The notes under the pieces: generated by a model
What the model saw: the letters and a program-made list of their open reading frames with translations, nothing else
Databases searched by the model: none
Told to the model about the DNA's origin: nothing
Assembly: GCA_900769765.1 (NCBI GenBank)
Contig: CAAGHW010000117.1
Location: 1-25,833, forward strand
Length of the DNA stretch: 25,833 nt
DNA from: Bacteroidaceae bacterium
GTDB taxonomy: Bacteria; Bacteroidota; Bacteroidia; Bacteroidales; Bacteroidaceae
Reading direction: 5' to 3'
Shown here: positions 15,823 through 23,487 of the stretch, one piece after another
How positions within the stretch are numbered: position 1 is the first letter of the stretch
How the letters are laid out: each line of letters begins with the position of its first letter
Position numbers and translations under genes: made by a program

Positions 15823-16302
15823 TTATTTCAACAAAACCTCTTTGATGTATTTTTCAAAGCCCTCCATGCCTATGACTCCGCGTTCAGTTACAGGCTCTCC
15901 ATTTAATGGGATGAACATGATGGTGGGTATTGCTGAAATCCTGAATCTTTGTGCCAACTCAGGGGTGTCGTCAATGTTTACCTTATATATATAAAGCTCC
16001 CCGTTGTATTTTTGTGCAATCTTTTCTATTGTAGGTGCAATCATACGGCATGGTCCGCACCAATCGGCATAGAAATCAATTATGGCAGGCTTGTCGCCAA
16101 GATATTTCCACTCTTTGCGGGAAATGTCGGCAATTCTCTTGGTAAACTCTTCTGTGGAAAGTCTTATGACTCCCCCGTCTTCACTGTTCTCGACTTTGGC
16201 TGTTACGCTGTTTTCGCCTTTTGGGGTTCTCTGCTGAGTGGTGCTGTTACCGCATGCGAAGAATAGGGTAGAGCAGATGGCGATGATGAATAATCTTTTC
16301 AT
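15823..16302 (-). CDS. Periplasmic thioredoxin-fold lipoprotein
   Basis: This is a thioredoxin anchored to the envelope, expected to exchange dithiols in the periplasm. I start it at 16302, not at the longer in-frame ATG at 16338, because the product then begins with a clean lipoprotein signal, MKRLFIIAICSTLFFAC, with the lipidated Cys at residue 17. After a Gln/Thr/Glu linker of about 40 residues comes a thioredoxin domain: IIDFYADWCGPCRM with the CGPC redox site, the cis-proline loop SAIPTIMF, and a C-terminal helix. Length is 159 residues. It converges on tRNA-Gln through a shared terminator and is divergent from a TlpA-like gene. Redox partner unknown. Confidence 0.9.
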   Translation of the reverse strand: MKRLFIIAICSTLFFACGNSTTQQRTPKGENSVTAKVENSEDGGVIRLSTEEFTKRIADISRKEWKYLGDKPAIIDFYADWCGPCRMIAPTIEKIAQKYNGELYIYKVNIDDTPELAQRFRISAIPTIMFIPLNGEPVTERGVIGMEGFEKYIKEVLLK

Positions 16303-16348
16303 AATGTTATGGCTTTGTTTTGAATAATAATTCAACAAACTCTTTGTG

Positions 16349-16356
16349 CAAAAGTA
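16349..16356 (-). promoter_or_regulatory. -7 box for the thioredoxin lipoprotein gene
   Basis: Reading minus, TACTTTTG followed by C matches TAnnTTTG. The expected -33 position is only a T-run (TTTTC), so the match is partial. The leader would be about 40 nt to the start at 16302, which supports that start over 16338: the longer start would lie only about 11 bp from the box. Confidence 0.5.
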
Positions 16357-16555
16357 TTTTTCTTTTTCGGAATTTGAAAATAATCCTCGTTTATAAATGA
16401 CGCAGGTGCTCTATGTGTGATTTTTTGAACTTGTCATTTCTTTAATGAAATTCCCTTTTTATTATGGTACAAGATGTTATCCTTAGCCTGTGCATTGTCG
16501 GGGAGTGCTAAAATTACTTTTTTACATTAAAATGATGCGTATTGTTGTTATTTTG
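16357..16555. other. Core of the intergenic gap between two redox genes
   Basis: This is the middle of the gap of about 380 bp between the thioredoxin lipoprotein start (16302) and the TlpA-like start (16683). The gap holds divergent promoters near each end. The core is AT-rich with one tiny palindrome (ATTTC..GAAAT near 16437-16452) and a 15-codon ATG frame at 16464-16511. I see no RNA gene or convincing CDS. Confidence 0.4.
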
Positions 16556-16586
16556 TTTGAAAAAACCGATTATTCTCTTAAATTTG
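16556..16586 (+). promoter_or_regulatory. Promoter of the TlpA-like gene
   Basis: TTTG (16556-16559), a 19-bp spacer and TAAATTTG (16579-16586) followed by C fit the Bacteroidota promoter consensus. The leader would be about 90 nt and contains two short hairpins (GTTTA/TAAAC near 16599-16615 and GGGC/GCCC near 16641-16665) whose role is unclear. Confidence 0.65.
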
Positions 16587-16682
16587 CAACCGCATAAAAG
16601 TTTATGGGTGATAAACACCGCATACAAAATATAACACATAGGGCCTTGATGTTTGTTGTGAGCCCTGAATTTAGACACTACG

Positions 16683-18014
16683 ATGAAAAAGATTCTTACT
16701 ATTATAGCACTGTTTGTTGCACTTACTGCAACAGCTCAAAAAGTTCGTTTTGAAATAAACTTCGTATCAGAAGATGCCAATGTCGAGAAGGTTTCAGTGC
16801 ATCCTATGGATTTTAATCTTGAGGTCAAGTCTGTTCCTATGCGTCTGAAGGATGGCAGTTACACCGGTACTGTTCCATCTTCTGCTATCGGTTTCTATAA
16901 TCTTGCCATAGTACGTAATCAGTCGCAGTTGCTTATCCCTGTATATATCGGTGATGCAAAGAAGGCTGCTCTTAATGTAAAAATCGATGGCCGTTCAATA
17001 CTTATCGAAGATACTCCCGACAACCATGCGCTGACATCTTTGAATAACGCTTTGAATGCCCTTGACCGTCGCTTGTGGACTGAGAACGGTTTGAACGGCG
17101 ACCAGATGGAGGAACTTATTCTTGGCTACCAGGGTGCTTTAGACTCTTTGAGTGTCATAGACAATATCTCTCCTTCTGTGTATGAGTATATGAAAGTGAT
17201 GGCATTCGTACGTGCATTCAATGCTTACAACTCCATTCCGCGTGCACAGCAGATTCCGTCAACATCAATACCTTTCAGTCGCAACGATATTCTTCCCCAA
17301 CCCAAAGAGGTGCTCGATAACGACTATGCATCGTTGTTCTATGCTACATCGCAGATAGTCCTTGACGAGTTGCCATCGTTGCCGTCGTTGCTCGATCGTC
17401 TTGCTAACCTGTATGCAGCTTACTCAAACAACTCTTTGCGTTTGTGTGTGGCAACTGCAATAATGAAGGGCTTTATATTCAACTACGACTATTCTTCTGA
17501 TTTTGACAGTGGTCTTGCACTTATCAAGAAGGCTACCGACAAATATGGCTTCGAGTCAGTTTTTGTAGATGAGTTCATGAAACGCAAGTCTACAGTCGTT
17601 GGTTCTCCGTTCCCCGAGGATGTCACACTTGTCGATGCCGATGGCAAGAGTGTCGATATGGCACAGTTCAAAGGCAAGTATGTATATATCGACTTGTGGG
17701 CATCGTGGTGCGGCCCTTGCTGCAAAGAGGTTCCACACCTCAAGAGACTCGAAAAGGAATTGAAGAACAAGGATGTTGTTTTTGTGTCTGTATCTTCCGA
17801 TACCGATGAACAGGCTTGGAAAAACAAGATGAAAGAATTGGATATGCACGGACATCAATATCTTGACAAAGGCAATACTCTCTGTGAAGCATTGAATGTC
17901 AAAGGAATACCTTTCTTTGTTATCTATGACAAGGCTGGAAATCTTTATACTTATGGTGCAATGCGTCCAAGCACCGGTGCTCGCCTGAAGGATTTCCTGG
18001 AGAGTCTACGCTGA
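16683..18014 (+). CDS. TlpA-like thiol:disulfide oxidoreductase, secreted
   Basis: A periplasmic or outer-membrane-associated thioredoxin-like protein, probably reducing or isomerising disulfides. The 443 residues begin with a signal peptide (1-19, ending ATA-QK). An N-terminal beta-rich region of about 100 residues and a helical middle follow. The C-terminal AhpC/TSA-TlpA domain lies at about 310-443: YIDLWASWCGPCCKEVPHL has CGPC at 343-346 followed at once by a third Cys (347), and VKGIPFFVIYD carries the cis-proline. This N-terminal-domain-plus-TlpA layout is common in Bacteroidales and of unknown substrate. It has its own promoter and divergently faces the thioredoxin lipoprotein gene, suggesting related thiol roles (inference). 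Confidence 0.9.
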   Translation: MKKILTIIALFVALTATAQKVRFEINFVSEDANVEKVSVHPMDFNLEVKSVPMRLKDGSYTGTVPSSAIGFYNLAIVRNQSQLLIPVYIGDAKKAALNVKIDGRSILIEDTPDNHALTSLNNALNALDRRLWTENGLNGDQMEELILGYQGALDSLSVIDNISPSVYEYMKVMAFVRAFNAYNSIPRAQQIPSTSIPFSRNDILPQPKEVLDNDYASLFYATSQIVLDELPSLPSLLDRLANLYAAYSNNSLRLCVATAIMKGFIFNYDYSSDFDSGLALIKKATDKYGFESVFVDEFMKRKSTVVGSPFPEDVTLVDADGKSVDMAQFKGKYVYIDLWASWCGPCCKEVPHLKRLEKELKNKDVVFVSVSSDTDEQAWKNKMKELDMHGHQYLDKGNTLCEALNVKGIPFFVIYDKAGNLYTYGAMRPSTGARLKDFLESLR

Positions 18015-18032
18015 TTTATCCTGTAAATAAAT

Positions 18033-18064
18033 CATCTTTTTGACAAAATAATCGTAAAAAGATG
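18033..18064 (+). terminator. Possible terminator after the TlpA-like gene
   Basis: A 9-bp inverted repeat (CATCTTTTT with AAAAAGATG) with a 14-nt loop starts 18 bp past the stop. It has no following T-run, so it is a weak candidate. Confidence 0.35.
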
Positions 18065-18069
18065 AAATA

Positions 18070-18098
18070 TTTGGCAAAATGTTTTTGATTTTGCCAAA
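18070..18098. repeat. Inverted repeat enclosing the -33 element of the 18191 promoter
   Basis: Perfect 11-bp arms (TTTGGCAAAAT at 18070-18080 and its complement at 18088-18098) flank a 7-nt loop GTTTTTG that contains the -33 TTTG of the next promoter. This could be an operator for a dimeric regulator, or a hairpin terminator for the upstream gene. Confidence 0.55.
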
Positions 18099-18113
18099 CT
18101 TATTTTACATTTG
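18084..18113 (+). promoter_or_regulatory. Promoter of the secreted repeat protein
   Basis: TTTG (18084-18087), an 18-bp spacer and TACATTTG (18106-18113) followed by C fit the Bacteroidota consensus. The predicted leader of about 70 nt is very A/T rich just before the ATG, as in well-expressed genes of this phylum. Confidence 0.7.
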
Positions 18114-18190
18114 CTACCTCTTCGTTTTGAAAAAGGGTGTATAAATATTGAATAAAAACTAATTGTTATAAACTTTAAAATTAAAAATTT

Positions 18191-20170
18191 ATGAAGAAAA
18201 ATTACTTTTATGCATTATTTGCAAGCTTGATGCTGTTTGTAGCAATGTCTGCAAATGCGCAGATCAGTTCTATGACTGATCTCTATGGTAAATATAAGTT
18301 TACCGCAAAAATTACTCCTACTGCTGCCGGTGAGGCTTTTAAGGATGCTTGGACAGAGGAGTGTGAGGTTCAAATTACTAAAGATGGTTTTGGTTTGGCT
18401 GGTATTTTTGGTCTTGCAGGTGCTGACTACGCTCCATCTGTAACAACTATTTTCCCGGACAATAATTCTTTCGTTGTAATCAATCCAAACGGTAACTATT
18501 CTTATTTTGATGCTATAGACGGTTATCATGGTGTTACAAGCCCTGACGGCAAGGATCCTTTTGACATGGATGCATCTTATGTTATGGTATTCTCTTACAA
18601 TCCTGATACAAAAGTGATTACAGGTGAGGATTTCGCAATTGCCGGTTTTTCATGGCCAGAAGGTAACTGTGTGGCAACTGTTTATGCACAGGTGACAGAT
18701 ATTAAGATGACTTTGATTGAGGCAGAGACTGTTGTAATTCCTGATATCGCAGGTCAATGGAAATTCGAGGGAGGCTTGAGAAATCCTGATCGTTCTCCTA
18801 AAGGCTTTACTATTGATTTGGTTGCTTCTGACGAAACATTGATGAACTGGGACGCGACTCTTGTTTTTGAGGGATATGAGAATAATCCATTTGTGTTGCC
18901 GGCAACATTCGACGGTTCTATGTTGACAATTCCTTATGACAGTATATTCTTGTCTAAGAGCGACAGCATTCGCCTTGGTACAAGAAGCTCTGCTACAGCT
19001 ACTGATGGAAGCTTGGAGTTCAAGTACAACTCAAGCACTGCAATGGCTGTGTGGAACTATATCTATGTACGTAAAGATACTACGAAGATTAATGATGCCG
19101 GTGAACCTGTTGTAGGTGGTGCGACATATCAGGTGTTTGAGGGTAATGCATATATCACACGCGAAGATCCTAACGCATACGATTGGTCAGGCGTTTATAA
19201 TGTAGCTGTTCCTGAGGAAGGCGTTACCGTGATAGATGATTCAGTGGAATTCCCAACAGAGTTTGATGTTGTAATTGAAAAGGTTCCTGGCGGTTTTGCT
19301 GTTACCGAATTCATGGGATATAGTGACTATAAATATCCAATTACAGTAAATGCTGATGGAAAGAGTGCTGAAATTGACCTTACAACCTATTATGGACCGG
19401 CTTTGTTGAAATACATAGGTGAAGTTGATGGTGATTACTTCTATCACGTACTTTCTGATGGAAACGGTGAGGCTACATCTTTGCGCATTACATTGCAGGA
19501 TGATGGTACTATCGCTCTCGGTGACTTTGCTATTCAGTCATGGTTCTATTTGGCAGATGAGTACAATCCATACGTGTTGATGTCAGGCGCTGTTGCTGCA
19601 AGAAAGCAATATGATTGGGCAGGTACTTATACAGCTACTGCAACTGTTGTTGAGGAGAATGGTGCAGGTAATTATCCTTCTACATTCGATATCGTTGTTG
19701 AACAGGATGCTGACGGTACATATCTCGTAAAAGAGGTTATGGGTGTTGATGTTTATAATTTGAATCAGGGTTGTTTTGTCTTGGCTGTGGCTGAGGATGG
19801 TAAGAGTGCGTCTATTGATGTTGCTGCCTATTACGGTTGTCTCTTCTTGGGTGGTAAATACCCTGATTATATTATCATGACTGATGCTGCAGGTGATGCA
19901 GAGCCTGTTAATGTTACACTCAATGATGATGAGACTTTGACAATGGATGATTTCGCAGTTTACTCATTCAACTATGATAACAAATCATCTGCAAAGCTTG
20001 CAGCTTATTCAAATGTAGTTCTTACAAAGAAGAACGATACAGCTATTGAGAATGTAACAGTTGAGAACGCTGTTGTTAAGGGTATCTTCGATATGCAGGG
20101 TCGCAAGATTGAGAAGATTGTTGCACCAGGTCTTTACATTGTAAACGGCAAAAAGGTGCTTGTCAAGTAA
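18191..20170 (+). CDS. Secreted four-module beta-rich repeat protein, function unknown
   Basis: The 659 residues begin with a signal peptide (1-23, ending ANA-QI) and contain repeated beta-strand-rich, lipocalin-like modules of about 110-145 residues at roughly 30-175, 185-295, 330-470 and 474-614. The last two are obvious tandem homologues: DW(S/A)G(V/T)Y at their start, then P(T/S)(E/T)FD(V/I)V(I/V)E, EDGKSA or ADGKSA, a Y-YG motif, and DFA(I/V) near the end. The first module shares the DFAI ending. Residues 620-659 form a T9SS type-A-like tail (GIFDMQGRKIEKI then GLYIVNGKKVLVK). No catalytic motif is visible. The composition is acidic and poor in Arg, typical of surface proteins. It has its own promoter and a strong terminator. 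I do not recognise the family. Confidence 0.88.
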   Translation: MKKNYFYALFASLMLFVAMSANAQISSMTDLYGKYKFTAKITPTAAGEAFKDAWTEECEVQITKDGFGLAGIFGLAGADYAPSVTTIFPDNNSFVVINPNGNYSYFDAIDGYHGVTSPDGKDPFDMDASYVMVFSYNPDTKVITGEDFAIAGFSWPEGNCVATVYAQVTDIKMTLIEAETVVIPDIAGQWKFEGGLRNPDRSPKGFTIDLVASDETLMNWDATLVFEGYENNPFVLPATFDGSMLTIPYDSIFLSKSDSIRLGTRSSATATDGSLEFKYNSSTAMAVWNYIYVRKDTTKINDAGEPVVGGATYQVFEGNAYITREDPNAYDWSGVYNVAVPEEGVTVIDDSVEFPTEFDVVIEKVPGGFAVTEFMGYSDYKYPITVNADGKSAEIDLTTYYGPALLKYIGEVDGDYFYHVLSDGNGEATSLRITLQDDGTIALGDFAIQSWFYLADEYNPYVLMSGAVAARKQYDWAGTYTATATVVEENGAGNYPSTFDIVVEQDADGTYLVKEVMGVDVYNLNQGCFVLAVAEDGKSASIDVAAYYGCLFLGGKYPDYIIMTDAAGDAEPVNVTLNDDETLTMDDFAVYSFNYDNKSSAKLAAYSNVVLTKKNDTAIENVTVENAVVKGIFDMQGRKIEKIVAPGLYIVNGKKVLVK

Positions 20171-20187
20171 TTGACAATGTTTTAAAA

Positions 20188-20227
20188 TACAAAAAGAAGG
20201 TCGCCATTAAGCGACCTTCTTTTTGTA
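20188..20227 (+). terminator. Strong terminator of the repeat-protein gene
   Basis: A 17-bp perfect inverted repeat (20188-20204 with 20211-20227, core AAGGTCGC) with a 6-nt loop; the arms include A5/T5 runs. It lies 18 bp past the stop. Confidence 0.9.
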
Positions 20228-20270
20228 TAAAATTACGGAAATAAATATATAATATTTATATAATTGTATT

Positions 20271-20303
20271 AAAGTGCTTTACACCTTTTGTGGAAAGCAC
20301 TTT
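20271..20303. repeat. Inverted repeat enclosing the -33 element of the susC promoter
   Basis: Nine of ten positions pair between AAAGTGCTTT (20271-20280) and AAAGCACTTT (20294-20303), the remaining one being fully complementary too when read as a stem. The 13-nt loop contains TTTG at 20287-20290. A T-run follows, so it could also act as a second terminator for read-through from 18191. Confidence 0.55.
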
Positions 20304-20317
20304 TTTTCGTACCTTCG
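20287..20317 (+). promoter_or_regulatory. Promoter of the susC-susD-DUF4843 operon
   Basis: TTTG (20287-20290), a 19-bp spacer and TACCTTCG (20310-20317) followed by C match the Bacteroidota consensus with the TTCG variant. The leader is about 55 nt. No sigma/anti-sigma or hybrid two-component gene adjoins the operon in this window. Confidence 0.7.
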
Positions 20318-20376
20318 CACTCTGTTCGTAAAATGGAGCAGTAGGTGAAAAATAATATAAAAAGAGCAAATAATAA

Positions 20377-23300
20377 ATGGACAAAGTGAAACAAACAACA
20401 ATTTTTGCAAGCAAAATGTTCGCATTATTGCTGCTGTTGCTTTTGACAGTTCCTGCTCACGCATCGGAATCAACTGTTGGCAATACGGTTGATGATGAGA
20501 TTATCAAGCGAGGGGTAACTATCTATGGCGTTGTTATAGACAAGAAAACCGAGGAACCTTTGATTGGTGCGTCTGTTGCAGTTTGGAAGGGCGACAAGAT
20601 GGTTACCGGTGTCTCTACGGATATTGAAGGAGCTTTCCGTTTGGTATCCGAAATGGAAGAGTTTGAGTTGCGTATCTCATACATCGGATACAAGGAGCTG
20701 GTAATCGATTCAAAGTCGCGTAAGCTCGAGGCTATGCGCATTGAACTCGAAGAGGATTCCAATACCCTTAGCGATGTTGTCATCACAGGTTTTGTATCAA
20801 AGAATAAGGAAACCTTTACCGGTTCGGCAACGGAAATTACAGGTATGGAACTGCGTCAGGTGTCGGGAACAAATCTCATCGGTGCAATCTCTGCACTTAC
20901 CCCGGGTATGGCTATGGTGCAGAATACCAGTCAGGGTTCTAACCCTAACCACACTCCCGAACTTGTGTTGCGCGGTATGAGTTCTTTCTCAAACAGCGGT
21001 CAGCAGGTCAACCAACCTACAATCATCCTCGACGGTACCGAAATATCAATGCAGGAACTCTACGATCTTGATATCAACGAGGTTGAGAAAATTACTGTGC
21101 TTAAAGATGCTTCTGCTACAGCTCTTTATGGTTCAAAGGCAGCAAATGGTGTTATCGTAATTTCTCGTAAGCCAATCCTTGAAAGTACAGTTCGTGTGCA
21201 GTATAACTTTACAGGAAATCTGCAGTTCCCTATGTTGAGCGACTACAATGTTCTTACACCGGCTGAAAAACTCGAGTATGAGCGTCTTGCAGGCTTGTAT
21301 GACGGCAAGGGTGTTATAGATGCAACAACAGGCTTGCCTGTTCAGTATCAGCTCGATGAATTGTACAATACAAGATACAAGCAGATAAGAGCAGGACAGT
21401 ACAGCGACTGGCTTTCCCAACCTGCTCGTACAGCATTCTCTCACGACCATTCATTGCGTGTGTATGGTGGTGCAGCAAATTTGCGCTACGAACTTACAGG
21501 TCGTTTTGGCGACACACGTGGTGTAATGAAGGGTGACTACCGTAAGCGTTACAGTGTAGGTTTTAAACTCGATTATTACATCAGTACATTTACGATTTCT
21601 AACCGTACCACATATCAGCAACTCAGCGTGAAGGATTCTCCTTACGGCTCTTTCTCGCAGTATGTGAAAATGAACCCTTACGACAGAATGTTCGATGAGA
21701 ACGGCAAACCCAACAATAACCTTGCATGGGATTTGGATAACCCGTTGTATGAGGCTACTCTTGGCAGTTTCTCTACCAGCGGTGAGCGTGTTCTTTCTAA
21801 CAGCACCGATTTCCGTTGGGATATAAGCAAGATGTTCCTTTTGACAGGTCACTTCAATTTGTCAAGCGATATGGGTTGGAACGATAACTTTATTTCCCCC
21901 GATTCACGTACATTCAAGAATGTTACAGAATTGTCGCAGAAGGGCTCATATACAAAAGGCAGTTCAAAGGGCATAAGCTATAATGGTAATGTTGTTGGTA
22001 CTTTCAATAAGTTCTTCAAGGATGAGTCGCTTGTAAGCCTCTCTGCCGGTTGGGAGATAAACTACTCCGACAGCAAGAGCGAATCCTTCCAGACCATAGG
22101 TTATTTTAATGACAACCTGTCGTTTATCGGAAATGCTGTAGGTTATCCTGCAAGCGGCAAGCCTTACGGAACTATTTCAGAGACAGCCGATGTTGGTTTC
22201 TTCACAACAGGAAACTTCTCATGGCGCAACCGTTACTTCGTTGATGCTACATGGCGTACAACAGGTTCTTCGCAGTTTGGTGAGAACAACCGCTACGGTC
22301 ACTTCTGGTCTGCCGGTCTTGGATGGAATATCATGAACGAGGGCTTTATGAAGCGTGTTAAAAAGAATTTCGATGTATTCAAGGTACGCGGTAGTGCCGG
22401 TTATACAGGTAAGGTAAGTTTCAGCCCCTTCCAGGCTATAACCATGTACCAGTATTTGAACGATTATGAGTACAAGAACGGTATCGGTGCTGTGCCTATG
22501 ACTATCGGTAATGTCGATTTGACATGGGAGCGTACATTTACATACAACGTGGGATTGGATATGAGTATGTTCGACCGCCGTCTTAACTTTACTCTCGATG
22601 CTTATATCCGCAAGACAACCGACCTCTTGCTTGATAAGGCTATGGCACCATCTACCGGTGTTACCACTGCAAAATCAAATCTCGGTGAGATGGAGAACAG
22701 GGGTATCGAATATCAGCTCGACGGCTATATATTCCGCACCAACGATTTCTATTGGAGATTGTCAACCACCGGTTACGCTAACCGCAACAAGATAACCAAG
22801 ATTGACAAGGCTCTTGAGGAAATCAACAAGAACAATCAGGACAAAGCCAATCAGTATGTTACTCCTCTGCCACAGTATGCCGAAGGTGAGAGTGTTTCAG
22901 CATTGAAACTGGTGCGCTCAGCCGGTATCGACCCTGCTACTGGTAAGGAAATATATATCAAGCGCAACGGCGAATATACATTCAAATACGACCCAGCCGA
23001 TAAGGTGCTTATAGGTGATACAGAACCTGCATTCTCGGGTACTGCGGGAACCAACCTCTATTGGAAAGGTTTTAGTGTTTATGCTCTGCTCAGTTTCCGT
23101 TTGGGCGCATGGGTGTATAATACAACACGTGTAACAAAGGTTGAGGGTGCTAATCCTGAGTACAATGCCGACAAGCGTGTGTTCGAGGACCGTTGGAAAG
23201 AGCCGGGCGACCATGCAATCTACAAGGATATTGCCGACAGTTCACGTCCCGAGCAAACCGACCGTTTTGCCGAGAAAGAGAATACATTGTCGCTTGGTTC

Positions 23301-23475
23301 GCTCAACATCAGCTATGAGTTCAGCGACAATATTTGCAAGCGCATCAAGTTGCGTAATATGCGTGTGGGTGTGAACTTTACCGATATACTGCGTCTTTCA
23401 ACAGTGAAGATTGAGCGCGGTACCGATTACCTCTACAGCCAGGGATGTGAGTTCTATCTGAATGTTACACTTTAA
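20377..23475 (+). CDS. SusC/RagA family TonB-linked outer-membrane transporter
   Basis: This is the barrel subunit of a SusCD importer, which moves glycans or peptides through the outer membrane with TonB energy. The 1032 residues show a signal peptide (about 1-30, ending AHA), a carboxypeptidase-D-like domain (about 47-130: VTIYGVVIDKKTEEPLIGAS, ISYIGYKEL), the DVVITGF segment near 136-142, a plug (about 143-265: LVLRGMSSF, PTIILDGTEI, ITVLKDASATALYGSKAANG) and a long barrel. There is no N-terminal STN signalling domain, so anti-sigma control through this protein is unlikely. The C-terminus reads FYLNVTL. susD follows after 12 bp. Substrate cannot be read from the sequence. Confidence 0.95.
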   Translation: MDKVKQTTIFASKMFALLLLLLLTVPAHASESTVGNTVDDEIIKRGVTIYGVVIDKKTEEPLIGASVAVWKGDKMVTGVSTDIEGAFRLVSEMEEFELRISYIGYKELVIDSKSRKLEAMRIELEEDSNTLSDVVITGFVSKNKETFTGSATEITGMELRQVSGTNLIGAISALTPGMAMVQNTSQGSNPNHTPELVLRGMSSFSNSGQQVNQPTIILDGTEISMQELYDLDINEVEKITVLKDASATALYGSKAANGVIVISRKPILESTVRVQYNFTGNLQFPMLSDYNVLTPAEKLEYERLAGLYDGKGVIDATTGLPVQYQLDELYNTRYKQIRAGQYSDWLSQPARTAFSHDHSLRVYGGAANLRYELTGRFGDTRGVMKGDYRKRYSVGFKLDYYISTFTISNRTTYQQLSVKDSPYGSFSQYVKMNPYDRMFDENGKPNNNLAWDLDNPLYEATLGSFSTSGERVLSNSTDFRWDISKMFLLTGHFNLSSDMGWNDNFISPDSRTFKNVTELSQKGSYTKGSSKGISYNGNVVGTFNKFFKDESLVSLSAGWEINYSDSKSESFQTIGYFNDNLSFIGNAVGYPASGKPYGTISETADVGFFTTGNFSWRNRYFVDATWRTTGSSQFGENNRYGHFWSAGLGWNIMNEGFMKRVKKNFDVFKVRGSAGYTGKVSFSPFQAITMYQYLNDYEYKNGIGAVPMTIGNVDLTWERTFTYNVGLDMSMFDRRLNFTLDAYIRKTTDLLLDKAMAPSTGVTTAKSNLGEMENRGIEYQLDGYIFRTNDFYWRLSTTGYANRNKITKIDKALEEINKNNQDKANQYVTPLPQYAEGESVSALKLVRSAGIDPATGKEIYIKRNGEYTFKYDPADKVLIGDTEPAFSGTAGTNLYWKGFSVYALLSFRLGAWVYNTTRVTKVEGANPEYNADKRVFEDRWKEPGDHAIYKDIADSSRPEQTDRFAEKENTLSLGSLNISYEFSDNICKRIKLRNMRVGVNFTDILRLSTVKIERGTDYLYSQGCEFYLNVTL

Positions 23476-23487
23476 AGATTTACGGGC

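Noticed and set aside
16303..16338. Longer start for the thioredoxin lipoprotein (adds 12 residues).
   Set aside because: It would bury the lipoprotein signal behind a polar extension, and the -7 box at 16349-16356 leaves almost no leader.
16464..16511. A 15-codon frame (MVQDVILSLCIVGEC) in the gap before the TlpA-like gene.
   Set aside because: Too short to judge, no promoter or initiation signal specific to it, and no conservation data available.
23121..23140. A partly palindromic ACACGTGT site resembling half of a parS.
   Set aside because: Only one half resembles the consensus TGTTTCACGTGAAACA, the other half diverges, and it lies within the susC coding region far from parAB.
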